A DNA stretch of 64,000 bases from Lewinellaceae bacterium (GCA_020636255.1 JACJYE010000005.1:310001-374000), one strand, 5' to 3'; counted from the first letter of the stretch, positions 16,706 to 25,674 are shown. Translations and numbers: made by a program. Notes: generated from the letters alone by a model not told the origin.

Positions 16706-18004
16706 ATGCATAGCTACCTTCCCGCCGCTTTCGCCGTAGTGGCCCTATTGGGCCTCGCCATCGTTCAATACCAGCTCCTGCATTCGGGTATCCAGCTGGA
16801 ACGGCAGCGTTTTGAACAAAAGGTATATGCGGCTCTTCAGGAGGTAGAGCAGGAGGCCAACCACCGCAGCAACCTGCGCAGGCAGGCCCGGCGGCTCCGG
16901 CTGCAGGACAGTCAGCCGCTGGCCATGCCGGAGCAAATGCTGCCCCAGCGGGTGACAGATACCCTGGCCGCTATACTCACGGAGAGCCTGGCCCATCAGG
17001 GCCTGCACTTCCCGCTTCACTTTTCCCTGGTCGAAGATTTCCTTGGGCATGCCATTGCCGGAGAGCCTTTTCAGGGCGCCGCCCGGGGCAAACAGTGGGC
17101 CACATACAGCCACCGCATGCGCGGGCTGATACAGCAGGAGTGCGGCTGCAACCTGGTGCTGCACCTGCAGGTGGAACAACTGTTCGGCCTTTTGCGTAAA
17201 AGGCTCAACTATTTGCTGCTGCCTTCCATTGGTTTCCTGCTGATATTGCTGGCATCCCTGTTCTACCTGGCCCGTACGCTCAACCGGCAACGCCAGCTGG
17301 CCCGCGTGCGGAACGATCTTATCAATAACCTGGCCCATGAATTGAAAACCCCCACTTTTTCGATCTCTTTGTTATCAAAATTGCTGCGGCAGTCCATCGA
17401 AACGGGACAGCCCGAAAAAAGCGGGGCCTACCTCAACCTCATCGAACGGGAAAACGGCCATACCAAAGGACATATCGAAAAAGTGTTGGAACTGGCCAGC
17501 CTGGAAAACGGGCGCTACCAACTGGCACTGCGGGAAGGCCGCCTTCACCTGGCCCTCGAGTCGATCGTCCCTCAGTACCGCCTGAGGATAGGGGAACAGA
17601 ACGGTAGCCTGGATTGCCGCCTGGAAGCTTCGGAAGACGCTGTACTGATGGATGAAGCCCACCTGTGCAACGCCGTCCGGAACTTGCTCGATAATGCTGT
17701 AAAATACAGTGGCGGTTCTCCGGTTATCGGTATCTGTACAGAAAACCGGGGCCATGCTATTCTGGTGTCGGTTACAGACCAGGGGCCCGGCATCGCTCCT
17801 GAGCACCAGAAAAAGGTCTTCAGCAAATTCTACCGGGCTCCGGGCAACTCCGCTGTCAAAGGCTTCGGCCTTGGCCTGAATTACGTGGCGGTAATAGCCC
17901 GTGCCCACCACGGCAAGGTGAGCCTGGAAAGCAGCCCGGGCAAAGGAAGCCGTTTTATCCTGGAAATCCCCCTGGCCGGCAGGAACAGGGGTCAAACCAC
18001 ATAA
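16706..18004 (+). CDS. sensor histidine kinase (HisKA/HATPase_c)
   Basis: A 432-residue membrane kinase. A short N-terminal helix (AAFAVVALLGLAIVQYQLL) and a second one (YLLLPSIGFLLILLASLFYLA, about residues 172-195) enclose a periplasmic domain of about 145 residues that is Gln/Arg rich and contains an ECGCN cysteine pair. The HisKA domain has H211 in NLAHELKTP. The ATPase domain shows NLLDNAVKYSGG (N box), DQGPGIAPEHQ (G1), F...KFYRAPG (F box) and GFGLGLNYV (G2). Its stop is two bases before the start of an OmpR-type regulator gene, so the two form a two-component operon. The signal is unknown. Confidence 0.92.
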   Translation: MHSYLPAAFAVVALLGLAIVQYQLLHSGIQLERQRFEQKVYAALQEVEQEANHRSNLRRQARRLRLQDSQPLAMPEQMLPQRVTDTLAAILTESLAHQGLHFPLHFSLVEDFLGHAIAGEPFQGAARGKQWATYSHRMRGLIQQECGCNLVLHLQVEQLFGLLRKRLNYLLLPSIGFLLILLASLFYLARTLNRQRQLARVRNDLINNLAHELKTPTFSISLLSKLLRQSIETGQPEKSGAYLNLIERENGHTKGHIEKVLELASLENGRYQLALREGRLHLALESIVPQYRLRIGEQNGSLDCRLEASEDAVLMDEAHLCNAVRNLLDNAVKYSGGSPVIGICTENRGHAILVSVTDQGPGIAPEHQKKVFSKFYRAPGNSAVKGFGLGLNYVAVIARAHHGKVSLESSPGKGSRFILEIPLAGRNRGQTT

Positions 18005-18006
18005 CC

Positions 18007-18687
18007 ATGCAAAAACTATTGCTGATCGAGGACGACGAAACCCTGGGGTATGCTTTGAAAGAATATCTGGCTATGAAAGGTTTTGAAATAGACTGGGCCC
18101 GCGACGGCGATGCAGGGCTCGCCTGTTTCGGGCGCTACCCTTATAACCTGTGCATCCTCGACATCGTGATGCCGGGAAAGGATGGCTTTGCCGTTGCCGA
18201 GGCCATCCGCCGCAAAGAACAGCGCCTGCCGATCATCTTCCTGACTGCCCGCGCCCTCAAGGCCGATATCCTCAAGGGCTTTGGCCTGGGCGCCGATGAT
18301 TATATCGTAAAACCCGTAGACGAAGAAGAACTCGTTGCCCGCATCCGGGCTGTAGTGCGCCGCGCTGCACCCGAACAGAGCGGGCAAACAACCTATCAGA
18401 TCGGGCAGTATGTATTTGACTACGCCAACCAGAAGCTGCGGTTCGGGGATGGCGAACGCCTGCTCACCGAACGCGAAGCACACCTCCTGCGGTTGCTGTG
18501 CGAGCAAAAAGGCCGCCTGCTGCCCAGACAGGAAGTGCTGAAAAGCCTGTGGAATCAAAGTGACTATTTTACCCGCCGCAGCATGGATGTGTTCATCTCC
18601 CGCCTGCGTAAGTACCTGGGCGACGACCCCAGCATAGAGATACAGAATGTGTACGGTAGCGGGTTTATTCTTTCAGATGGGGTATAA
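18007..18687 (+). CDS. OmpR/PhoB-family response regulator
   Basis: A 226-residue regulator. The receiver domain has E8/D9/D10, phosphoacceptor D52 in CILDIVMPGKDG, a Thr in FLTARA and Lys in YIVKPVDEEE. The C-terminal winged helix (about 125-226) has LTEREAHLLRLLCEQKGRLLPRQEVL and RRSMDVFISRLRKYLGDDPSIEIQNVYGSGF, the recognition region of the OmpR class. It lies two bases downstream of its histidine kinase gene and is followed by a strong hairpin. No target operator is evident in the window. Confidence 0.94.
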   Translation: MQKLLLIEDDETLGYALKEYLAMKGFEIDWARDGDAGLACFGRYPYNLCILDIVMPGKDGFAVAEAIRRKEQRLPIIFLTARALKADILKGFGLGADDYIVKPVDEEELVARIRAVVRRAAPEQSGQTTYQIGQYVFDYANQKLRFGDGERLLTEREAHLLRLLCEQKGRLLPRQEVLKSLWNQSDYFTRRSMDVFISRLRKYLGDDPSIEIQNVYGSGFILSDGV

Positions 18688-18693
18688 AAAAAA

Positions 18694-18722
18694 CTGTCGC
18701 TCTGAGTAAACCAGAGCGACAG
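18694..18722. terminator. perfect 11-bp stem after the response regulator gene
   Basis: CTGTCGCTCTG and CAGAGCGACAG pair perfectly around a 7-nt loop, five bases after the stop codon. An A run (18686-18693) precedes the stem; no T run follows it on the forward strand, although the reverse strand would have a U tail. It probably ends the two-component operon transcript, by termination or as an RNase barrier. Confidence 0.6.
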
Positions 18723-19129
18723 CAGCAGCCGACGATTTTAACTTCTCAACAAAAAAACTAACTTCTTTCGCCGGCCTTAAAGATTGAACACCCAATTGAC
18801 CATGTTATAGAAGATTAGCCGATTGCTTTTTGTTTGTTTATATGACAAATGTAAGCCTGCCTTTAACCCCCGGAAATGACCTTCATCATCCCCTTTACTG
18901 ATTTTTGTCATCTTTTTTCTCATTCTGTTTCCCTGACCACACTATCGGAGAAAAAACATGGAATGAATGACAATTGTCATTTCCAACCTTGCCAAATTCC
19001 CCCAATTTCGCCTCATTGGGCAAAACCGCCTATGGCTTAGAGCTTGTTTGAAGGCCGCTTTTGGAGATAAAAGGGGCGTATTTTAGCCCCCCAATTTGAA
19101 CACTGTTTATTTAAATAATGTGAAAAGGG
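18723..19129. other. gene-free stretch of about 400 bp
   Basis: No coding frame is convincing here. The stretch holds the repeat arm at 19039, AT-rich DNA and, near its end, TTTGAACACTG, a weak match to the terminal motif of the longer palindromic element. The promoter of the mini-thioredoxin gene is presumably here, but no clear TAnnTTTG is seen. Confidence 0.5.
19039..19056 (+). repeat. AGAGCTTGTTTGAAGGCC repeat arm
   Basis: One base differs from the commonest form. The downstream bases (CTTTTGGAGATAAAAGGGGCG...TTTTAGCCCC) parallel the inner region of the complete copy at 20529, so this is a copy whose right arm has decayed. Confidence 0.72.
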
Positions 19130-19372
19130 ATGATAGAAGTGATCGTTTTTGGAGTGGGCTGCTCGCTTTGCCGTCATTTGTTAGGTAATGTCCAGATGGC
19201 CTCCAAGCAACTGGGCCTGGAGGTCGATGTCAGAGAAGTGGCGGATATCCAGGAAATGATCAATCTGGGCATCACGGCAATACCTGCACTGTCTATCGAC
19301 GGCAAAATAGTAGCCAGCGGCCAGGTTCCCAATGTATCCGATATCATTCATTTCCTACAGGAATGGCCGTGA
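19130..19372 (+). CDS. small thioredoxin-fold (MTH895/TM0996-type) disulfide protein
   Basis: An 80-residue protein, the normal size for the Thioredoxin_3 family. The redox motif is C11-S-L-C14 in GVGCSLCRHL; the cis-proline loop is ITAIPALSIDGKIVASGQVP. Such mini-thioredoxins (redox-active disulfide protein 2) reduce small-molecule or protein disulfides and often neighbour permeases or ArsR regulators; no such partner is adjacent here. It is probably cytoplasmic since it lacks a signal peptide. Confidence 0.88.
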   Translation: MIEVIVFGVGCSLCRHLLGNVQMASKQLGLEVDVREVADIQEMINLGITAIPALSIDGKIVASGQVPNVSDIIHFLQEWP

Positions 19373-19401
19373 CGCGCATCTGTACTTGCGCCGTCAAAAC
19401 T

Positions 19402-19434
19402 TGAGTTGCAAAGAGCTTGTTTGAACACAACTCA
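19402..19434. repeat. TTGTTTGA repeat arm inside a 7-bp palindrome
   Basis: The arm AGAGCTTGTTTGA (from 19412) is enclosed by TGAGTTG and CAACTCA. A second small palindrome, CTCAAAT-AA-ATTTGAG, lies at 19455-19470. Both sit between the mini-thioredoxin and stress protein genes and could end the former's transcript. Confidence 0.5.
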
Positions 19435-19608
19435 GTAACATACAACTTCTGCCGCTCAAATAAATTTGAGGGCAACATCTCCCCATCTTCCTGCTGGCCC
19501 GAATGGTGGAATGTGAAAATTATTCCGCCTCTGCACACTTTGCTTTTTTCTTCCCCTCAATTTTTTTAAAATTACACCCGGGTAAAAACGGATCACACCA
19601 ACACATCT

Positions 19609-20454
19609 ATGAAAAGGATACTCTTTCCGACCGATCTCTCAGCAGCTGCAGCCAATGCTTTTATTTATGCCCTACACGTAGCGGATAAAACCGGCGCGGC
19701 AATTACGACGCTGCATGTATACCGGCGGCCGGAAGTGAAGGCAGCCAGCCTGCCACATACCCTGGAGGAATTTTACGCTTCTTACGACCTGGAAGAGTTC
19801 CAGAACTATAAAGATTCTATACCTGCGCTCAACGATATCCAGAAGGCCAGCGGCTTTGCTCACCTGGAGGTTAACCACATGCTCAAATCCGGAAAACCGG
19901 TAGAGGCTATCCTGCGGGCCGCTGAAGAGGAAAAGGCGGATATGATCATTATGGGTACTACTGGCGCTACCGGCCTGAAAAAGATATTCCTCGGGAGCGT
20001 GGCCGGCGAAGTCCTCGAAAAGGCAGCCTGCCCCGTACTGGCCATCCCTGAAAGAACCGTTTTCGACGGGCAGATTGACCGCATCGCTTTTACGACTTCT
20101 TATAAGGAGGAAGAAAAAAAGGCCCTGGAAAAGGCCATGGAGATCTTTGATCCTTTCCACCCCCTTATTCATTGCATCAACGTCGACCTGGCCCATACCG
20201 ATTTCCAGACCCACGCTATGGATAAATTCAAAGAGGGGCTTTCACAAGGCAGCCATCTGCAATTCCACGTACTCGATGGCACCGATATTAAGGAAGTGAT
20301 CAGCCGCTTCCTGCGGGAAAACGACATCGACATCCTGGCGATGGTCACCCACAAGCGAAGCTTCCTCGAAGGGCTCTTCAACTACAGCAACGCTAAGATG
20401 ATGTCCTACCACGCCGATACGCCGATACTCTCGATACAGGCGCATACTTTGTAG
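19609..20454 (+). CDS. universal stress protein, two tandem Usp domains
   Basis: A 281-residue protein formed from two UspA domains. The first (about 1-147) starts MKRILFPTDLSAAAANAF and holds the ATP-binding motif GTTGATGLKKIFLGSVAGEVL, matching G-2x-G-9x-G(S/T), then CPVLAIPER. The second (about 150-281) is divergent, with no intact nucleotide motif (MVTHKRSFLEGLFNYSNAKMM) but the usual TPILSIQ end. Such tandem Usps are widespread in Bacteroidota; their role is stress survival, with the ATP-binding half probably acting as a switch. Clear ATG start; no partner gene. Confidence 0.9.
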   Translation: MKRILFPTDLSAAAANAFIYALHVADKTGAAITTLHVYRRPEVKAASLPHTLEEFYASYDLEEFQNYKDSIPALNDIQKASGFAHLEVNHMLKSGKPVEAILRAAEEEKADMIIMGTTGATGLKKIFLGSVAGEVLEKAACPVLAIPERTVFDGQIDRIAFTTSYKEEEKKALEKAMEIFDPFHPLIHCINVDLAHTDFQTHAMDKFKEGLSQGSHLQFHVLDGTDIKEVISRFLRENDIDILAMVTHKRSFLEGLFNYSNAKMMSYHADTPILSIQAHTL

Positions 20455-20528
20455 GCCATTGTGGCGGAGCCACCGCCCGCCAATCAACAATTCCCACTAT
20501 TCAGCATTCTGCTTCATCGTCCAGGCAT

Positions 20529-20586
20529 AGAGCTTGTTTGGAGGCCCGGCTTTTGCAGCTCAAAGGCTGGCCCCCGAACAAGCTCT
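20529..20586. repeat. full-length 58-bp palindromic repeat
   Basis: The left arm AGAGCTTGTTTGG and right arm CCGAACAAGCTCT pair at 12 of 13 positions; GGCC...GGCC pairs nest inside around a CTTTTGCAGCTCAAAGG core that is itself palindromic. This is the best template for the family, and the other copies can be read as shortened or decayed versions of it. It lies after the stress protein gene and about 80 bp before an outer-membrane protein gene. Confidence 0.85.
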
Positions 20587-20664
20587 TAACATACTTTAAC
20601 GGCCGCCAGATAAGAATTGAAAAAAGGGCATCGTTATGAAACCAAACAAAAAAAATCCAAAACC

Positions 20665-21261
20665 ATGAAACAATCTGCAAAGTTCATCACCGCCCTGCTG
20701 TTTTGTGCCGCATTTGCCCTGCCTGCCGTCGCGCAGGTGCGCGTCATCCCGAAAGTAGGTGTAAACTTCTCCGGCCTTGACGCCAAACTGGACGACATCA
20801 CGGCGGAAGCCCGCGTAGGCTGGAATGCCGGCCTCGATTTTCGCATAGGCGAAGGCTTCCTGTACCTCAACCCTGGCGCTCATTACTACAGCTATACCGC
20901 CCGCCTGGTCAAGGATGTGCAAAGCCCCGATGATATCAAACTTCGGGAGGAGACGACGATACAGAACCTGAAGCTTCCTGTCAACCTGGGCATCCGCCTC
21001 ACTGGCGACAATGGCCTGCTGGGCCTCCACGTACAGGGTGGCGTAGTACCTACCATGGTCCTGGGTGTGACCGAAAGGCAGGACTTTTTCTTCGATAAGA
21101 ATGACCTCAATACCTTTACCCTTGGCGCAAATATGGGTGTAGGGGTCGACGTGCTGTTCTTTACGCTTGATGCCAACTACGAGATCGGCCTGAACGACTT
21201 TTTCAAGAATGCAGAAGGCCGCAATAATATGCTGACGATCAGCGCCGGTATAAAGTTCTGA
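20665..21261 (+). CDS. outer-membrane beta-barrel protein (PorT-like)
   Basis: A 198-residue protein starting MKQSAKFITALLFCAAFALPAVAQ, a signal peptide. An upstream in-frame start would add a basic tail ahead of the signal peptide and is rejected. The mature part has eight or so amphipathic strands (VIPKVGVNFSG, VGWNAGLDFRIGEGFLYLNPGAHYYSY, LPVNLGIRL, LGLHVQGGVVPTMVLG) and ends in a strand with terminal Phe (LTISAGIKF), as outer-membrane barrels do. It matches the outer-membrane protein beta-barrel group common in Bacteroidota. The role is unknown. It is followed by a strong terminator. Confidence 0.85.
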   Translation: MKQSAKFITALLFCAAFALPAVAQVRVIPKVGVNFSGLDAKLDDITAEARVGWNAGLDFRIGEGFLYLNPGAHYYSYTARLVKDVQSPDDIKLREETTIQNLKLPVNLGIRLTGDNGLLGLHVQGGVVPTMVLGVTERQDFFFDKNDLNTFTLGANMGVGVDVLFFTLDANYEIGLNDFFKNAEGRNNMLTISAGIKF

Positions 21262-21287
21262 TGTTTCGGATGTGAGCTATCCGCCGA

Positions 21288-21333
21288 CGAAGGGTGGAAG
21301 GACGCTAGATGCACCTTCCACCCTTCGTTTTTT
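21288..21333 (+). terminator. intrinsic terminator of the barrel gene
   Basis: CGAAGGGTGGAAGG and CCTTCCACCCTTCG form a perfect 14-bp stem around a 12-nt loop, directly followed by TTTTTT. It lies 26 bases after the stop codon. Confidence 0.92.
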
Positions 21334-21350
21334 GGGTTGTTAACTGCCCG

Positions 21351-22904
21351 TTACTGCTTATCGATCTCTATGATCATGCCTACCGCTGGCCGCGTCTCAG
21401 CATTGGCTTCGAAAGAAACCGTTTTCCCGGCCTTATACTCGACATTCTCGATCCGGTTGCTGCCCAGCGCTTCCCGTAGCTTCCCGGCATAATCAGCTGC
21501 CCGGCTGCTGTTGATCCGGGTATTGAACTGCTGAAAATCAAGGGGTTCCTTGCTTATCACGACAGCGATGAAATCCTTGTTGCCAACCTGGTCGGCCACC
21601 ATCGAATAGTCGCGCGGGAAGAGGCGGGTGCCCGTGATGCCGCAGTAGGGCGAGTGTTTTTCCGTGTAGGGGAACAAAACGTAACTGGAGCCGTCCGTTT
21701 CCTGCCCAAAGACGTAGGTATAACATTCGATGGAGTTGGCGATCAACACCTTGAACTTGTCTCCTTTGCTTATGGGTTTGATCGTGCGGAAAACGGCATC
21801 TTCTTTTTTAAACAACCCGATAATGTTTTGGGTATTGACATCCATAAGGCCGAATTCAACGGCCATGCTGCTCTTGTCCTGCGAGCTGGCTGTGGGATAA
21901 ACACCGTAAGCTTCCTTGACGAAATACTCGAAGTCGCGGTACCTGACCCAGCTTATGCCCTGGTTGCCCCAGTCTTCACCCCAGCTGTTCATGATCTGGA
22001 AAGCTCCGCCATCTTTATTATCGTCATATCCGATCGTACACATGGCATGCCCGCTGAAACCGCGCATGCTGTAATCCCGTTGGGTAGGTTGCCAAACACT
22101 CTGGCCCATCATATCTCCCATGAACGAACCGCCGACCATCATGCCGATGACCACGGGATAACCCTGAGCGAGGTGTTGCTTGATGCCGGCGAGGTCGGGC
22201 TTGTAGTCTTCGGCGCCCACGGTCAGGCGGTCGAAGCCCTGTATCCGGTATTGCTGGCCTGCCTGTTTCTGCGCGCTTGTCGGCTCATTGGCGCAGGTAG
22301 CATCGTTGTAGCGGAACTGGTCGAAGGGCAGGCCGCCGTATTGTTGCATGGTTTTCATGGCCTCTACCATGTAAGCGCCCTGGCAGCCCGACAACGCAAT
22401 TTGGTTATAGAGGTAAGCCGGGCTGAAAGCTACGCTATTGGGGTCCTGCCCCGACGTTTCTGCCTGCAGGATGCTTCGGGCGGCGTAGGCACTTGCCCAG
22501 CCTACACACGAGCCCTGGCGGCCCTGGTGGCGGCGCTTCGGTGCAAAGCGCTCGAGGCTGGCCCTGGCAGGCAGGCTGGCCTGGCCGCTGTAACCATACG
22601 ATATAGGTTCGAATACCAGGGCCTTGTCGTATACCTCTTCATCGAGTGCAGCGCCCAAAGAGAATTGGGGCGTCGCACTGTCTTCTTCATAACCGCCGCC
22701 GCTGAACAGCTCCTGGCCGCCGAAGAAGAAATACCAAACGGCCCCCACGGCCAATATGGGGATGAGCAGTTTGGGGCGTTTGAAAACGAAAAGCAGGATG
22801 AGCGGCAGGAATCTGAGCAGTGCATTGCTGCCGCCGCCCGATTGCTGGCGGCCGCCATTGCCCGGTTGCTGGCCCGGACTGTCTTTTTCCATTCTGATTG
22901 GCAT
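21351..22904 (-). CDS. membrane-anchored papain-like (C1) cysteine protease with DUF4384-like tail
   Basis: A 517-residue protein. After a Gly/Gln-rich start, one or two hydrophobic segments (LLRFLPLILLFVFK, LLIPILAVGAVWYFFF) anchor it in the inner membrane. Residues about 110-345 form a C1A peptidase domain: oxyanion/nucleophile region QGSCVGWASAYAAR (Cys about 133), His in GFSGHAMCTIGYDD and Asn in FQIMNSWGEDWG. All three catalytic residues are present. The last 160 residues (FKVLIANSIECYTYVFGQ, SYVLFPYTEKHSPYCGI) resemble DUF4384, which is often attached to caspase-like or papain-like proteases and may sense cell-surface stress. Either of two ATGs four codons apart may be used. Substrates unknown. 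Confidence 0.88.
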   Translation of the reverse strand: MPIRMEKDSPGQQPGNGGRQQSGGGSNALLRFLPLILLFVFKRPKLLIPILAVGAVWYFFFGGQELFSGGGYEEDSATPQFSLGAALDEEVYDKALVFEPISYGYSGQASLPARASLERFAPKRRHQGRQGSCVGWASAYAARSILQAETSGQDPNSVAFSPAYLYNQIALSGCQGAYMVEAMKTMQQYGGLPFDQFRYNDATCANEPTSAQKQAGQQYRIQGFDRLTVGAEDYKPDLAGIKQHLAQGYPVVIGMMVGGSFMGDMMGQSVWQPTQRDYSMRGFSGHAMCTIGYDDNKDGGAFQIMNSWGEDWGNQGISWVRYRDFEYFVKEAYGVYPTASSQDKSSMAVEFGLMDVNTQNIIGLFKKEDAVFRTIKPISKGDKFKVLIANSIECYTYVFGQETDGSSYVLFPYTEKHSPYCGITGTRLFPRDYSMVADQVGNKDFIAVVISKEPLDFQQFNTRINSSRAADYAGKLREALGSNRIENVEYKAGKTVSFEANAETRPAVGMIIEIDKQ

Positions 22905-23256
22905 GGACTGTGCAGTTTTATTTCAGGTTTAAAATTCTATAATTTGGCCAGAAATACCAAATGCTCTTTGCAGGGCCTGGCTCCATTCGGAGAGAGGCGG
23001 AGCCCGTGTCAGCAATTTTGACGGAAGAAAGCGCGAAAGTGTCTGGGAAATAAAAAAAAACTGGCATTTTTTTCACTTTTTCTGAAACCTGGAGCGCAAA
23101 ATACCGTACCAATTCCATGGTGTTTTATACAAATTCCCCTCAGCTCCAGCACTTCATAAAATGGTTTGATGTAGCCTGTTCCAAAAGAGCTTTATTACTC
23201 CCTTGAGGAAATCTCCTTATTGTTTATTTGAAACCCTTTTGTGAAAAAATTTGCCC
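22905..23256. other. gene-free stretch between divergent genes
   Basis: Two divergent genes start at its borders, so promoters in both directions are expected. Homopolymer A/T tracts occur at 23050-23085. At 23179-23193 TTCCAAAAGAGCTTT shares the 13-mer CCAAAAGAGCTTT with a site at 34687 and may be a variant arm of the dispersed palindrome. No frame looks coding. Confidence 0.45.
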
Positions 23257-23577
23257 ATGCACGATTGGAACACTATTTTTCCAGTAAACACAAACAAACT
23301 AGACGAAGCCATTCTGGCTTTGGATGCATTGATCGACGAGAACACTTTTCCTTTCCTAGAGGTGCTTCAGGAAAAGGGAGCGGCCAGTATTTTTGAAATT
23401 TCCCTGGCCACCGGGGGAGATGACTGCCTGCTGGAATGCCAGGCTGAACTGCTAAACCGTGCCGGCTTGCTGGAAAAGGATGGGGACATACTCTGTCCCA
23501 CCTTCTCCCTGAACTACCGGCGCCTGAAACAGGTCAGACGCATGGCTTTTGCCCTGGCAGGCGCCAGCAGTTGCTGA
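23257..23577 (+). CDS. small winged-helix-like protein, possibly ArsR-type
   Basis: A 106-residue protein not confidently recognised. The ATG giving MHDWNTIFPV is preferred over a TTG two codons upstream. The segment FPFLEVLQEKGAASIFEISLATGGDDCLLECQAELLNRAGLLEKDGDIL has the helix-turn-helix plus wing layout of ArsR-like regulators (hydrophobic spacing, LLNRAGLLEKDGD before a beta wing). There is no obvious metal site: the cysteines (DDCLLEC, ILC and a terminal SSC) are not in a known ArsR pattern. It stands alone and converges with fabG. Could be a DNA-binding repressor; this is inference from secondary structure. Confidence 0.55.
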   Translation: MHDWNTIFPVNTNKLDEAILALDALIDENTFPFLEVLQEKGAASIFEISLATGGDDCLLECQAELLNRAGLLEKDGDILCPTFSLNYRRLKQVRRMAFALAGASSC

Positions 23578-23595
23578 AAGGCCAGGGCTTAGCGC

Positions 23596-24339
23596 TTATG
23601 TATTCAGCGCTCCACATACACTGATCACCTGCCCGGAGAGATAGGCCGACAGGTCCGATCCCAGGAACACACATACGTCGGCTACTTCTTCAGCCTTGCC
23701 GAAACGCTTCATCGGGATGTTGCTCAGGTAGGCTTCCTGTACTTTTTCGTCGAGCGCGTCGGTCATATCCGTCTCGATGAAACCGGGGGCGATAGCGTTG
23801 CAGCGGATGTTGCGGGTGCCCATCTCTTTGGCGACCGACTTGGTAAAGCCAATAATACCGGCTTTGGATGCTGCGTAGTTGGCCTGCCCTGCATTGCCCG
23901 TCATCCCTACGATAGAGCTCATATTGATAATGCTGCCCCCTGTGCGCATCATCGTGCGCATCAGGTGTTTGGTCAGGTTGAATATCGACTTCAGGTTGTT
24001 GAGCATCACATCATCCCATTGCTCTTCCGTCATGCGCAGCAAAAGCGTATCTCTCGTAATACCGGCGTTGTTGACCAGGATATCCACTTTCCCGAATTCG
24101 GCCAGTACGCTTTTAACCAGTTCTTCGGCAGCGGAAAAGGAACTGGCATCTGACTGGAAAGCTTTGGCCTTGACGCCGTGCTGCTCCAGTTCATCTGCAA
24201 GTGCATTGGCCTGTTCGGCAGATGAGCGGTAGGTGAAGGCCACATCGGCTCCCTGTTCGGCAAAACGCCGGACTATAGCTGCCCCAATACCCCGTGAGCC
24301 GCCGGTAACGAGCGCTACTTTTCCCTCGAGTAATTTCAT
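23596..24339 (-). CDS. fabG: 3-oxoacyl-[acyl-carrier-protein] reductase
   Basis: A 247-residue short-chain dehydrogenase of the FabG type, which reduces 3-oxoacyl-ACP with NADPH in fatty-acid elongation. The cofactor motif is VTGGSRGIG, then LVNNAGITRDTLLLRM, the catalytic Ser in NMSSIVGMTGNAGQ, and YAASK with Tyr and Lys at the normal spacing. PGFIETDMT and YLSGQVISVCG follow. Length is exactly that of the family. It is encoded alone here, away from other fab genes, so it might be a paralogue working in another pathway, but the FabG hallmarks are complete. Confidence 0.93.
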   Translation of the reverse strand: MKLLEGKVALVTGGSRGIGAAIVRRFAEQGADVAFTYRSSAEQANALADELEQHGVKAKAFQSDASSFSAAEELVKSVLAEFGKVDILVNNAGITRDTLLLRMTEEQWDDVMLNNLKSIFNLTKHLMRTMMRTGGSIINMSSIVGMTGNAGQANYAASKAGIIGFTKSVAKEMGTRNIRCNAIAPGFIETDMTDALDEKVQEAYLSNIPMKRFGKAEEVADVCVFLGSDLSAYLSGQVISVCGALNT

Positions 24340-24471
24340 CGTGCGTTGGTTTTTTTGCGAAGGTAGGTAAAAGCGTTAAAATTTGGGCAACAATACCTAA
24401 AAGCAGCCCGGCATGACCAACGTTCCTGCTCGTTGCCACCGTCCTACTGCCGTAATCAAATCCACGCGAAT

Positions 24472-25674
24472 ATGAAAATCAGAACCGCCCTTTTTGCCTG
24501 CTTCGCTGCCCTGGCCTTTTATGGGTGCGAAAAAGATAATATAGCCGAATCCCGTGCCGATTCCGCATTTAGTGAAGATTCCGGTTCACTGTTCAGCTCT
24601 TCAGGCAGCATTCCGAATTCGGGCTCGGGCCAGGCCGGTGATTCAACCATCCAGCCCGGCCTGCTTACGGCCGGCGAGTGGAGCGACCTCGACAACTGGG
24701 CGTTTTGGGAAGCGCTACTCGCCAAAAGCGATTACAACGAAATGCCTCAATACTGGCAGTTCGGGCCGTTCAACCGCATAAGCCTTAAGGCTGAAGGCGC
24801 CGGAGGGCTACCCCTCATCGACGCACCTGCAAGCCTGATCAGCGCATCGGGCGAAATCCTTTGGGAAACCAGGACAGACAACCATGGCAAAGCGGAGTTT
24901 TTCCCCGGCCTGTTTGCTGACGCTTTCCTGAACGGCGCCAAAATCGTGGTGGAATACGGTGGCCAGCAGTACCAGGCCTATCCGGTTAAAACCTACGGGC
25001 AGGGCGTCAACGAATTGGTAGTGCCTGTCCTGCCTGTTTCGCCCTATCAGGCCGACGTGCTCTTCGCTTTCGATGCTACCGGGTCTATGGGTGATGAGCT
25101 GGAATACATCAAAACGGAGATCAACGATATCATTTCCCGCATACGGGCCGAAAACCCAACCACGGCTTTCAGACTCGGCGCCGTTTTTTATCGCGACAAA
25201 AACGATGAGTACCTGACGAGGGCCACCCCCCTCCATAGCAACTTCAACCAGGCAGTTGCCTTTATCAACCAGCAGCAGGCAGCAGGAGGAGGAGACTTCC
25301 CGGAAGCGGTGGATGAAGCACTGCAAAAAGCCGTCAGCGAGCAATCCTGGTCTACTCAGGCGCGTGCGCGGCTGCTGTTCCTCATCCTGGATGCACCGCC
25401 GCATTATGACGATGCCTCCATTACCGCCATTCAGGCCCAGTTAAGGCAGGCAGCAGGCACGGGCATCAAGGTGATACCCGTGACCGCCAGCGGTATAAAT
25501 AAAGAAACGGAATTCCTCATGCGCTTTTCCGCTATAACTACCAATGGCACCTATACTTTTATCACCGACCACAGCGGTATCGGAAACGATCACCTGGAAC
25601 CTACAGTGGGAGACTACGAGGTGGAATTCCTCAACGACCTGATCGTTCGGCTGATCGGAAAATATGTGGAATAA
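24472..25674 (+). CDS. lipoprotein with von Willebrand factor A domain
   Basis: A 400-residue protein starting MKIRTALFACFAALAFYGC, a lipoprotein signal with Cys in a plausible lipobox. A Ser/Gly-rich linker follows. Residues about 80-190 form a beta-sandwich of carboxypeptidase-regulatory type (GLPLIDAPASLISASGEILWETRTDNHGKAEF). The vWA domain (about 195-395) has the MIDAS sequence DATGSMGDE, a Thr/Asp at the second and third metal sites (RLGAVFYRDKNDEY) and LILDAPPHYDD. MIDAS proteins bind ligands through a divalent cation. It is expected on the periplasmic or outer face of the outer membrane. It is followed by a hairpin and by a second lipoprotein gene; they may not be co-transcribed. Confidence 0.85.
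   Translation: MKIRTALFACFAALAFYGCEKDNIAESRADSAFSEDSGSLFSSSGSIPNSGSGQAGDSTIQPGLLTAGEWSDLDNWAFWEALLAKSDYNEMPQYWQFGPFNRISLKAEGAGGLPLIDAPASLISASGEILWETRTDNHGKAEFFPGLFADAFLNGAKIVVEYGGQQYQAYPVKTYGQGVNELVVPVLPVSPYQADVLFAFDATGSMGDELEYIKTEINDIISRIRAENPTTAFRLGAVFYRDKNDEYLTRATPLHSNFNQAVAFINQQQAAGGGDFPEAVDEALQKAVSEQSWSTQARARLLFLILDAPPHYDDASITAIQAQLRQAAGTGIKVIPVTASGINKETEFLMRFSAITTNGTYTFITDHSGIGNDHLEPTVGDYEVEFLNDLIVRLIGKYVE

Noticed and set aside
19094..19115. TTTGAACACTGTTTATTT as another solo end of the 120-bp element
   Set aside because: Only GAACAC matches well; the A/T tract differs and there is no GGCAAC or GAGAAC part, so chance cannot be excluded.
21654..23021. 455-codon forward frame antisense to the papain-like protease
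   Set aside because: The protease frame has all catalytic motifs; the forward translation is Ala-rich and featureless.
23596..24339. Non-functional FabG because of the SVCGALNT end instead of VDGG
   Set aside because: The catalytic Ser-Tyr-Lys set and cofactor motif are intact, and variants of this C-terminal loop are common in the family.
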